Positions 34,433-44,220 of a stretch of DNA of 64,000 nt are shown here, piece by piece (positions within the stretch are counted from its first letter, which is position 1; each line of letters starts with the position of its first letter). This stretch comes from Chitinophaga sedimenti (GTDB taxonomy: Bacteria; Bacteroidota; Bacteroidia; Chitinophagales; Chitinophagaceae). A program made the position numbers and the translations under genes. Location: contig NZ_JAKUKA010000001.1 in the NCBI RefSeq assembly GCF_023156195.1, positions 3,658,001 to 3,722,000 of the forward strand. The letters are read 5' to 3'. Under the pieces are notes generated by a model. That model was not told the DNA's origin, did no database searches, and worked only from the letters and a program-made list of their open reading frames with translations.

Positions 34433-35533
34433 ATGAAGAACATCTTACAAGCAATCCTCCGGTTTTTTAAAAGTGAATGGAAAAGAATACTTGTCATCAC
34501 CATATGTGTGACAGCCTTTTACGTACTCATCCTGCTCGTCGCCTTTACCCTGGCGCCCGAAGAGGTAGGTCGCGAGTTGAACAGTCTCAAAATACTCTAT
34601 CGTTTGAGTTCAATCTTCCAAACCACCGTCACCTATTACGTATTGATCTTCGTGATCGTACTCCCCTTCTGGACAAACGAAAACTCGGACGCTTCCTGCT
34701 ATTAGTCACCGCCTTTTTCTCTTGAAATTTGGCTACAGCTTCCTGGCCGACTACAAAGAGATGGGCAGTGTAAAAATCCACACCGGTACGTCCAGAAGCT
34801 CCGCCAGGATGCAGGATTTTATCAATTATCACCAGATGGCCTTTTTATTATGGCCCTGGCGATTAATTATATTGCGGCCCTGTTCGTGTCCTTCATCGTC
34901 GGTATGATCATTTTATGGAACCAACGCGGCAAGCATCAGAAAGAGCTGGAAAAACAGAAACTCGATGCAGAACTAAGCGCCATTAAATACCAGATCAATC
35001 CTCACTTCCTGTTTAACTCTCTTAGCTTTATTTACAGTAAAACCGTGCCACTTAGCGAGGAGGTTTCCAATGCCGTAATGCTGCTGTCGGATATTATGCG
35101 GTATGCCCTTGGCAAGGAAGAGGACGCGAACGGCAAAGTTGCCCTGAGCAGCGAGATCACGCACATGAAAAATGTGATCGAGATTAACCAGATGCGTTTT
35201 AATAACAAACTGAACATCCTGTATAGCGAGGACATACAGCAACCGGGCGCCCGCATTACCCCGCTGGTACTAATTACGCTGGTCGAAAACGCGTTCAAGC
35301 ACGGCGATTTATCGGACCCTTCCAATCCCCTTATTATTCAACTCGAAGCCGATACTGAACGAATCCGTTTCTATATTTGCAACAAGAAGAAAAAAGGACC
35401 CAAGGAACTATCAACGGGTATCGGCATTAAAAATGTACGTACCCGCCTCGAACTGATGTACGGCAACAAGCACGAGTTCAAGATCAACGAGGACGATCAT
35501 TTTTATATTACGACGCTCATCATTAACTTATAA
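34433..35533 (+). CDS. LytS-type sensor histidine kinase
   Basis: 367 aa after correction. Four predicted TM helices in the first about 150 residues (RILVITICVTAFYVLILLVAFTL; TVTYYVLIFVIVLPFW; INYIAALFVSFIVGMIIL), then the His_kinase domain with phospho-acceptor in QINPHFLFNSLSFIYS and a HATPase end TLVENAFKHGD, GIGIKNVRTRLELMYG. Three missing bases: A run 34675-34677, TT 34722-34723 and T run 34842-34846. It pairs with the LytTR regulator 4 nt downstream. Confidence 0.9.
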
Positions 35534-35537
35534 GTAT

Positions 35538-36265
35538 ATGATCAATTGTATCATCATCGACGACGAACAGCACGCCATCGACCTGCTTACGCATCATATT
35601 GAAAAAACACCCTTCCTGAACCTGGTTTATGCCACCACAGAGCCATTGGAAGCATTGCAACTGTTGAATCAGCAGAAAATTGATCTGATCTTTTAGATGT
35701 ACAAATGCCATCCATGACCGGCATTGATTTTATCAAAGCCATCAATGGAAAAAGCAAGGTAATACTCACCACTGCCTACAGCGAATATGCGATGGAAGGT
35801 TTTGAAAACGAAGTAGTGGATTATCTGCTGAAACCCATTTCTTTCGCCCGCTTCATTAAAGGCGCACAGCGTGCGCTGACATTGATACACCCCAGCGTAA
35901 GCACCCAACAGCCCGAGGAAACCGACTACATCTTCGTAAAAACCGAGCAGAAAGGCAAGTTGTTGAAAGTGAATATCAACGACATCCTTTTTATCGAAGG
36001 GCTCAAGAATTACGTGACTATCCACACAAAACAAGGAGAACGTATCATTGCGTTGCTCAACATCCGCGACCTGGAAGAACGACTTATTCAGCCCAGGTTC
36101 TACCGGACACACAAGTCCTTTATCCTTGCCACTTCATTCATCCGTATGATAGAAGGCAATATGGTACACCTTGACCATACGAAGGAAACCATTCCCATTG
36201 GCGACACTTACCGGGACGGCTTCATGGCGCAGATGAAGGAAAAGATCATGACGAACAGGAAATAA
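35538..36265 (+). CDS. LytTR response regulator
   Basis: 242 aa after correction. Receiver domain: acidic pocket IIIDDEQHA, phospho-Asp in DLIFLDVQMPSMTG, Lys in YLLKPISF. C-terminal LytTR DNA-binding domain: ILFIEGLKNYVTIHTKQGE, FYRTHKSFILATSFI. One T is missing from 35691-35694, which creates a false TAG in the receiver. Partner of the preceding kinase; the likely target is the upstream barrel gene. Confidence 0.92.
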
Positions 36266-36352
36266 TACGCGTTATATGCGCCATTACTGGCGAAGCGGTC
36301 AACAAACCGGCCTGTTTATTGATGCATACCCAATAATCAGTAACTTCTCAGT

Positions 36353-37359
36353 ATGAATGTGTTGCAATTCACAGATAGCGGCATTTACTGTCCCGCCGGC
36401 GACTTCTACATCGACCCCTGGAAGCCCGTGACTAAAGCTGTAATCACCCACGCCCACTCCGACCATGCAAGGCCGGGCAATCAACAATATCTTTGTCACG
36501 AGCACAGCGTGCCCCTTCTGCAACTCCGCCTGGGACAAGACATTACTGTACAGGGCGTGAAATACGGCGAGACCACCCTGATCAACGGCGTGCAGGTGCA
36601 ATTTTATCCCGCCGGACACATGATCGGCTCCGCGCAGATCAAAGTGACCGTTGGTGGGCAAAGCTGGGTCGTGAGCGGCGACTATAAAACAGAGAACGAC
36701 GGTATCAGCGAGGCATTTGAACCGGTTAAATGCCACGTCTTCATTACCGAAAGTACCTTCGGTTTGCCAATCTACACTGGACACCACAACAACAACTCTT
36801 TTCGAATATCCGCGAATGGTGCGCAGCCAATATGCGCGCCGGAAAAAACAGTGTGTTGCTGGCTTATAGTCTTGGCAAAGCACAACGCCTTCTTTACAAC
36901 TTAAAGGATCAAGTCGACAAATTTCTTGTCCATGGCGCTATTTTCAATGCCCATGAAGTACTGCTGCAACATGGCTGGAAACTCCCGCCGGTTGAACGGA
37001 TCACACCAGACACGCCTAAATCGGCTTTTACCAATGCAGTGATCATCGCACCTCCATCTGCGGCGGGCAGCACCTGGATGCGACGCTTCAATCCTTACGC
37101 ACTGGGCGTTTGCAGTGGCTGGATGCAGGTACGCGGCAACATGCGCAGGCAGAATGCAGATGCCGGCTTCGCGATTTCCGATCATGCAGACTGGCCAGGA
37201 TTATTGGAAGCGGTAAAGGCCACCGGCGCAGAAAAAGTATTTGCCACCCACGGCTTCAGCAGCACCTTTGCACGATACCTGCAGGAACAGGGTCTCGAAG
37301 CGGGAGAAGTAAAAACCGCATTCGGTCAGGAAGAAGAAGCGATCACGGAAAACGAATAA
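36353..37359 (+). CDS. Ligase-associated DNA damage response exonuclease (MBL fold)
   Basis: 335 aa after correction. Metallo-beta-lactamase/CPSF-like nuclease: metal-binding ITHAHSDHA, YPAGHMIGSAQ, VVSGDYK, FAISDHADW. A C is missing near 36775 (LPIYHWTPQQ expected). The stop is 2 nt before the ligase ATG, the arrangement seen in the conserved ligase-helicase-nuclease-phosphoesterase repair group of bacteria. It probably processes 3' ends before ligation. Confidence 0.9.
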
Positions 37360-37361
37360 AC

Positions 37362-38961
37362 ATGCACCATTTCGCAAGCCTGGTAAAAACATTGAGCAAC
37401 AGCACCAAAACCAACGAAAAGCTGGAGGCACTCAGCAATTACTTCGCCACAGCAGAGGAAAAGGACAAAGCCTGGGTACTGGCGCTGTTTTCCGGCCGCC
37501 GGCCGAAACGTGCGGTCACATCCACCCAATTAAAAAACTGGTGCATACAACAGACAGGACTTAGCGACTGGCTGTTCGAAGAATGTTATCACACGGTGGG
37601 CGACCTTGCTGAAACAATCGCCCTCCTACTCCCGGAGCCCACGCACAAAGCAGTTGCGCAACCGCTGTATTACTGGCTGGAGCGGCTATTGCAGCTGGAA
37701 AAGGCCGAAGAAGCCGATAAACAGGCATTCATACGCCAAACCTGGGACGAGTTGCAGCGCAGTGAACGTTTTGTATTCAACAAGTTGATTACGGGCGGCT
37801 TTCGTATTGGCGTATCGCAAAGTATGATGGTGAACGCACTTGCTAAAACGTATGATATACCTGCAGCCACACTGTCGCATTTAATCAGCGGCAGCTGGGA
37901 CCCGCGCAACACGTTACTCAGCGACTTGCTGAACGCAGAAAACGCACAAACGGACAACTCCAAACCTTACCCATTTTATTTAGCTTATGCGCTGGAAGGT
38001 GGCGCCGACAACCTTGGCGCACCTGCTGAATGGAATGCGGAGTGGAAATGGGATGGCATCCGCGGACAACTCATCAAACGAAATGAAGAAATGTTTGTCT
38101 GGTCGCGCGGCGAAGAACTGATTACGGAGAAATTCCCGGAGTTCACCCCGTTGTTGCCGCTACTGCCCAATGGCACCGTGATTGACGGAGAGATACTTAC
38201 CTTCGACAGCGACCAGGGCAGGCCGCTACCATTTCAGGCATTACAAACCCGCATCGGGCGCAAGAATGTAACGAAAAACAATTGCAGGAAGCCCCGGTAG
38301 TGTTGCTTGGTTACGACCTGCTTGAATGGCAGGGCCAGGATCTCCGCGAGCGCCCGCTGCAAGAGCGCCGCGAACTACTGGTGCGACTGGTAGCACAAAT
38401 AAACCATCCCGCATTACGACTGAGCCCCTCTATTGAATTTGAACATTGGGAAGACCTTGCAAAGCTGCGCGAAACTGCCCGTGATCAGGGCAGTGAAGGG
38501 TTAATGCTGAAGCGCCTTGCTTCCGCCTACCAGGTAGGACGCAAACGTGGCGACTGGTGGAAATGGAAGGTAGATCCACTGGTAATCGATGCCGTTATGA
38601 TATATGCGCAGAAAGGCCATGGCCGCCGGTCAAATTTATACACCGATTACACCTTCGCGGTGCGCGACGGCGAACAGCTTATTCCTTTTACCAAAGCCTA
38701 CTCGGGCCTTACTGATAAGGAAATTGCACAGGTAGATAACTGGATACGACGGAACTCCTGGAGAAATTCGGACCGGTACGGACCGTGAAGGCAGAACTGG
38801 TATTCGAGGTTGCGTTCGAGGGCATCGCAGCTTCCGGCCGGCATAAATCGGGTATTGCGTTGCGGTTTCCGCGTATTAATCGTTGGCGCCAGGATAAGAA
38901 AGTGGATGAAATTAATACGTTGGAAGATTTAAGGGAGATGCTGAAGATTTATGGAGGATAA
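37362..38961 (+). CDS. ATP-dependent DNA ligase (bacterial LigB/LigC-like)
   Basis: 533 aa after correction. Seals nicks using ATP. N-terminal ligase domain (LKNWCIQQTGLSDWLFEE, FVFNKLITGGFRIGVSQ), then adenylation motif I EWKWDGIRGQ with Lys about 229, VIDGEIL, SEGLMLKR, DWWKWK, and an OB-fold end (GHGRRSNLYTDYTFAV; LEKFGPVRTVKAELVFEVAFEG). Two missing bases: A run 38274-38278 and GG 38751-38752; the second hides the C-terminal 60 residues, so the gene runs to TAA 38961. Repair ligase, distinct from NAD-dependent LigA. Confidence 0.92.
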
Positions 38962-39023
38962 ACACTAGTGAAACCCTTTACCATATTATGCTTTTTTAAA
39001 AAGGCTTCCGTATTTTTATATTG

Positions 39024-39749
39024 ATGAAATTAGTAAAAGAACATGAGTTAATATGGTCACCTGTAGTGGCCAATAACCGCATGAACCGAAAGCGGAAAGC
39101 AAGTGGTGTTAACAGCTATGAACAGGAGCTACGCTTTAAACCAGAAGCATTTCTCGACGCCCGTATCACAGGAAGCGGACAGGCAAAATGGCTGGATTTA
39201 TGCTGCGGCGAGGGAAATGCCTTGTTGCAATATGCGGAGTCCCTCGCAAAGAGAGACTTACAGGAAAAAGCTATATTAAAGGGAATTGACCTGGTAGACC
39301 AATTCCAGGAAATACCACCATCTATTCACTGTCTGGAATTCCAAATTCGCCCGTTAGTGGGCTGGTCTACAGATATGACTTTTGATTTGATTACCTGTAT
39401 ACACGGACTGCATTACATTGGTGATAAAATAGCCGTGTTAACTGCAGCGCTGCGTGCACTCGCACCTAAAGGTGTGTTTATTGCGAATTTTGATGTTGAC
39501 AGTATAAAGATAGAGGGCAATGAAAAGGGAACGTACATCAAACAGGCATTACTCGCTCATAAAATTGATTATCAACACAAAAGAAAGATGATTACTTGTA
39601 CCGGTCCACGGAACCTTGAGACTGGTTTAGTTTTTTTAGGCGCGGATGATCAGCGTGGCCCAAACTATACGGGTCAGGAAACGGTGGACGGTTATTATCG
39701 GCTACACGCTGATTATCAACAGCAAGCGACAAAAAGTCAGCGCCAATAA
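39024..39749 (+). CDS. Class I SAM-dependent methyltransferase
   Basis: 241 aa, intact, from ATG 39024 (a TTG sits just before). SAM-binding motif I is KWLDLCCGEGNALLQYAES, followed by an acidic post-I loop LKGIDLVDQF and DLITCIHGLHYIGD. The substrate is not deducible; no TRD or nucleic-acid-binding motif is seen. It lies 62 nt after the ligase on the same strand, between parts of the ligase-associated repair set, and is not a standard member of that set. Confidence 0.75.
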   Translation: MKLVKEHELIWSPVVANNRMNRKRKASGVNSYEQELRFKPEAFLDARITGSGQAKWLDLCCGEGNALLQYAESLAKRDLQEKAILKGIDLVDQFQEIPPSIHCLEFQIRPLVGWSTDMTFDLITCIHGLHYIGDKIAVLTAALRALAPKGVFIANFDVDSIKIEGNEKGTYIKQALLAHKIDYQHKRKMITCTGPRNLETGLVFLGADDQRGPNYTGQETVDGYYRLHADYQQQATKSQRQ

Positions 39750-40164
39750 AAAGACCATTATTAGTACACTAAAATGATGGCCTTTATAGAGCAACTATAT
39801 ATAATATATTTCACAACTATATCATCCAGCCTCATCTGCAAATAAAAAAATCCCATCTTCGTCATAATATGTAAATCTATTTACTATCAATCAGTTTAGA
39901 CAAACTAGAAAAGGATAGAGCGGCGATTCATGCGCCGCCTAGTGAAAAAAGCCTTAACTTTACGGGCAGCGAAAACCTTCATAACTGAATTGAAGTAAAA
40001 CCAATCATTAGTAGCGAATTTTTGAACGCAAAAGTTGCAAGCAACGACCAAAACAATTTACCTGTACTGCCAGGAATGGCAGTTTTTGATGTTGCCGCTT
40101 CACCCCTGCATATTAAAAAATCCGACACTTCTGAGAGGACTTACAAAACAAAGGACCACCAGGA
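39750..40164. other. Gene-free stretch with hairpins upstream of the TSUP gene
   Basis: No convincing ORF. It holds a hairpin GCGGCG-ATTCAT-GCGCCGC near 39930-39949, a GTTGC-AA-GCAAC palindrome at 40034-40045, and a terminator-like stem at 40067-40087. It may be an untranslated leader of the transporter gene. I recognise no known riboswitch. Confidence 0.45.
40067..40087 (+). terminator. Small intrinsic terminator or attenuator before the TSUP gene
   Basis: CTGCCA-GGAA-TGGCAG followed by TTTTT, 78 nt upstream of ATG 40165. No gene ends just before it, so it could be an attenuator in the transporter's leader. Confidence 0.6.
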
Positions 40165-40982
40165 ATGACATTGCTTTCAGCATTATTAATGATAGGGATC
40201 GGCTTTCTCATCGGCACTTTCGGCACGCTTATCGGCGCTGGCGGAGGATTTATATTGATGCCGCTGTTATTGCTCATGTTCCCGGATATGCCACCGGACG
40301 TACTTACAAGTATTTCACTCTGTGTCGTTTTTCTAAACGCGAGTTCCGGTACTGTCGCTTACGCCCGCATGAAACGGATCGACTATCGTTCCGCGATCGT
40401 ATTTGCGATAGCTACATTGCCAGGTTCCATTATTGGCGCCTTGGCGACGGGATATATATCCAGGCACATATTTAACATCGTACTGGGTTGCCTCCTGGTT
40501 GTGCTGGCGATTTTCCTCATCCTGAAACCGCAGCAGGGGGATATTCCAGCCGGTTTAACAAAGGAAAACTGGTTACCCGCGACCTTACGGACGCGAGCGG
40601 CGAGCGATATCTATTCTCCTTTAATATCTGGAATGGCATCCTGATCAGTTTCGGCGTGGGCTTTTTATCCAGCCTACTCGGTATTGGCGGCGGTATTATC
40701 CACGTGCCTGCCCTGGCGAGCATGCTGAATTTCCCGATCCATGTTGCTACTGCTACTTCGCATGCAATATTAGCGGTGATGGCGCTGAGCAGCACGATCG
40801 TACACATGATTCAGGGGAGCTTCTGGGAAGGCTGGCAAACAGCTGTATGCATCGGCGGTGGCGTAATAGTCGGCGCACAACTGGGCGCCGGGCTTTCGCA
40901 CCGCGTAAAACCTAAAGGGATCATTATCGCCCTGGCAGGCGCATTGTTGATCGTAGGGGTCAGATTATTATTTGCTAAGTAA
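40165..40982 (+). CDS. TSUP family membrane transporter (TauE/SafE)
   Basis: 272 aa after correction, inner membrane. About eight TM helices: two homologous halves, the first with GTFGTLIGAGGGFILMPLLLL, the second with GVGFLSSLLGIGGGIIHVPAL, the paired Gly-rich motifs of sulfite/organosulfur exporters. One A is missing from 40565-40568 (KEKLVTRDLTDASGE expected). Substrate unknown. Converges with pdeM. Its presence inside the DNA repair island has no obvious functional reason. Confidence 0.88.
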
Positions 40983-41035
40983 AGCTACTTTATACTATTT
41001 GAACGAATGGGCATACAGTCTGCCATTTTTTATGT

Positions 41036-41682
41036 CTACTGCATCTTGAACACTTTCTTATCCGCCAGTACAAATACAGGCTCGCCTGCCTGCGGCTCTA
41101 TCATATACATTCCTGTGAAATGGCTAAATGCAGGCAGCACCGCATATTGCTGACCAAAATAGAAACAGGGTAGTCGCATACTCTGCCGTCCATATCCAAA
41201 CATGCGCACACCTGGGTGAATATGACCAGATAATACGTATAGTCCATTAACGGCCGCATCTGTAGCATCGTGCACGAAATGGATATTTTCAAGTGTCAGT
41301 GCATCGTAACGTAAAATCTCCAACTCTTCGTATACCGATGCATCCATAATATCGTGATTGCCCGTTACCAGGTCAAATTGCAACTGATGAAACTGGCGGC
41401 GCCAGATTTTGAAATACTGCACTTCGTTATTGGCGCTGCTATGGAACATGTCGCCCACGATGATCACACGCCTGGGCGCATACCGAACGATTAACTGCTG
41501 CAGGCAAAAAGATCCTCCTGCACAATATTGGCCGGTATAGCAATGCCCGCTTTTCTGAAATGCGCGGACTTCCCAAGATGCAGATCGGAGACAATCAGTG
41601 CCCCCGCTTCTTCCCAATACAATCCCTTTCCCGACGAAACACGCCAATGTTGTTCCTTAAAATGAAACGAAATATCTTCCAC
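41036..41682 (-). CDS. pdeM: Ligase-associated DNA damage response phosphoesterase PdeM
   Basis: 215 aa after correction. Calcineurin-like metallophosphoesterase: ALIVSDLHLGKSAHF, VIIVGDMFHS, DLVTGNHD and LSGHIHPGV supply the dimetal ligands. A base is missing in the A run 41506-41510 (IVQEDLF then LQQLIVRYAP). It starts 30 nt after the helicase stop, same strand; the pairing with the helicase and the nearby ligase is the conserved repair group. Probably an endonuclease or phosphoesterase acting on damaged DNA ends. Confidence 0.9.
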
Positions 41683-41712
41683 GATGCAAAAATAGGTAAA
41701 TGAGTATTGCTT

Positions 41713-44176
41713 TTAGTCGGCCTCCAGCTGTAATTGCATCTTTTTGATCCTGTCCTCGAGCTTCTCACTGGTCAGACTTTCGCGCAAACTATCTACCTTA
41801 ATCGGGAAGCAGAAAGGCGTTAAGCGAACCGGTTCGGTGATGACGATTTTGCTGGCTGCGATACGTTCGAGCATTTCGCGCAGACGTGCTTCCTCCATCT
41901 GGTAGAAAAAAGCCTCATTAAATGCTTGCCGCAGCAGCAGGTTATAAGGATCGAAATCCCGGAACACATTAAATATCAGCGATGCTGACGCCTGTAAGTG
42001 CCTGTTGGTTTTGCTTTTACCAGGATACCCGGTAAACACAAGCCCGGCAATCACGGAAATATCCCGGAACTTCCGTCTCGCCATCTCCGTAGCATTCACA
42101 CTGCTTTGCAAGTCAGTATTTAAATTGTCCAGGCTGAAAAATGCGTGGGCGTTGCTTTCATAAATAGGAATGGGTTGATCCGACAGTAACTCGAAACCAT
42201 AATCATTCATCGCGATGGAAAAAGTAATGGGATGTTGCTGGCTGATGCGCCAGGCGAGCAGTGTCGCCATTACCTCATGTACGAGCCTGCCTTCAAAGGG
42301 ATACACGAACAAATGATAGCCGTCTTTTGTCTGGATCTTTTCCATGAGCAACTCATCTTCTCCCGGAATGTGCGACAGCTGTTGTTGTAAATCGAAGAGT
42401 GGTTTTAACACACGGATTTCCACATCTTCACTCACGCCTGCGATCGCCTCCTCGGAACTTACGGCGCAACATTTTGCCGAGATTGGCGGAAAGCGGCATC
42501 CTGCCTCCGTTCCAGCTGGGAACGATCATCCGTTTAGCAGACGACTTCCGGACGAGGACCGTCATATCTTTAATCATCACATATTCGAGATTACGGCCAC
42601 TCAGGCTGAAAGCGTCGCCGGGTTGCAAGCGGCTGATGAATGATTCTTCGATCACCCCGATATATCCCCCGCTCAGGAATTTTACCTTCAACATCGCGTC
42701 ACTAACGATCGTACCAATATGCAATCGGTGTCGCATCGCGATCTGCCGGTTGTAACAGGCGTAAAAATCTTCGTCACGCGATAACTTTTTGAATTCGTCA
42801 TAGCTCTGCAATGCCTCTCCGCCGGTAGTAAGAAAGGCCAGCAGCCATTGCCAGTCTTCTTCTGTCAGCTCCCGGAAACAGAAGGTGCCCTTTACTTCTT
42901 CCCATATCACTTTTGAATTGAAACCATCGGAAACACCGAGTGTCATCAGGTATTGCAGTAATACATCATAGGCCAGGATCACCGGCATCCTGCTTTCAAT
43001 CAGATTTTGATGCATGGCGGTTTTAAGTGCGGCAGCTTCCACCAGTTCCAGCGAATGGGTTGGTAAAAACCAGATGTTGCTGACGGCGTCCGGTTGGTGG
43101 CCACTACGGCCAGCCCGTTGCAGGAAACGCGCTACACCTTTCGGGCTTCCCACCTGTATCACGGTATCCACCGGCCTGAAGTCCACACCCAGATCCAGGC
43201 TGCTCGTACACACTACTATCTTTAACGTCCCGGTATGCAATGCCTCTTCCACCCAAATCCGCAACTCCGCATCCACCGAACCGTGATGCAATGCCATAAC
43301 GCCCGCCAGGTCCGGCTCCGCCTTTAGAAGACCATGATACCATATTTCAGACTGTCCCCGGGTATTTGTAAATAGCAGGGTTGTATAACTGCCATCTATC
43401 ACCGGCAAAGCCTTTTGCACCAGCCTGATGCCGAGGTGCCCCGCCCAGGGATATTTTTCGATTTCATCCGGCAATATGCTATGCAACGCTACCTTCTTAT
43501 TTAGCGCTGCGCGAATAGTAACACCCGACCAGGTATCTTTTCCCAAAAGAACTTCCAGCGCTTCATCCAGGTTGCCAATAGTAGCGGAAATACCCCAGGT
43601 CTGCAATTTCCGGCCCTCTGCCGCCGCCAGTCCCTTTAAGCGCGACAGCCCCAGTTCCACCATTACACCACGCTTACTTCCCAACAGTTCGTGCCACTCG
43701 TCCACTACCACTGCCCGAAGATGCTGCAACACCTTTCCATACTCTTTTTGCGCCAACAGAATATGCAGGCTTTCGGGGTGATCAACAATATTTCCGGCAT
43801 CAATTTCTTTTGCTGTTGCCGCACGGCGGTAGGTGTATCGCCGCTACGGATGCCGACCTGCCAGCCGATCTCCAACTCATCCAACGCCTCCTGCATGGCG
43901 CGTGCAATATCTTTGGCCAACGCCCGCAAGGGTGTGATCCACATCATTTGCAGTCCATTCTTCGTCTTCGTTTTGTACTTGTTCGGCTCCCGGTCAATCC
44001 ATTCTATCAACCGCCGGGAACAACGAAAACGTTTTACCGAATCCAGTAGGCGCGTTCACCAGGCCAGAATTACCCGCAAGATACTGCTCCCAGGCCTCCG
44101 ACTGGAAAGCGAAGGGTTTCCGGCCTTTCTTCGCCAGCCAATCGTTTATAATTTTCCTACCCTTAGATTGTTGCAT
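41713..44176 (-). CDS. Ligase-associated DNA damage response DEXH-box helicase (Lhr-like)
   Basis: 820 aa after correction. SF2 helicase: Walker A VNAPTGFGKTF, Ia ITPLRALAKD, DEWH box VVVDEWHELLG, motif III SATIGN, motif IV LLFTNTRGQ, motif VI QRAGRSGHQP; then winged-helix and Lhr-core C-terminal domains. Three indels: extra base at CC 44011-44012, missing base at GGGG 43775-43778, extra base near 42454-42455; the net change gives a whole number of codons. It begins 44 nt after dnaE2 and precedes pdeM by 30 nt, all minus strand, so it is probably co-transcribed with the dinB-dnaE2 genes. Confidence 0.92.
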
Positions 44177-44220
44177 CCCGATGAAATTACCACAATTACT
44201 ACAATAATCACTCCGCCCTG

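Noticed and set aside
34433..35533. Histidine kinase as a true pseudogene with three frameshifts
   Set aside because: All three breaks are homopolymer losses and correction gives a complete 367-aa LytS kinase with every motif; the same error type affects essential genes.
39929..39950. GCGGCG-ATTCAT-GCGCCGC hairpin as a tRNA or known riboswitch
   Set aside because: No cloverleaf, T-loop or anticodon arm can be drawn and no riboswitch consensus is recognised.
40035..40475. Plus-strand 146-codon frame across the TSUP start
   Set aside because: Out of frame with the membrane protein and without coding character; the part before 40165 is leader.
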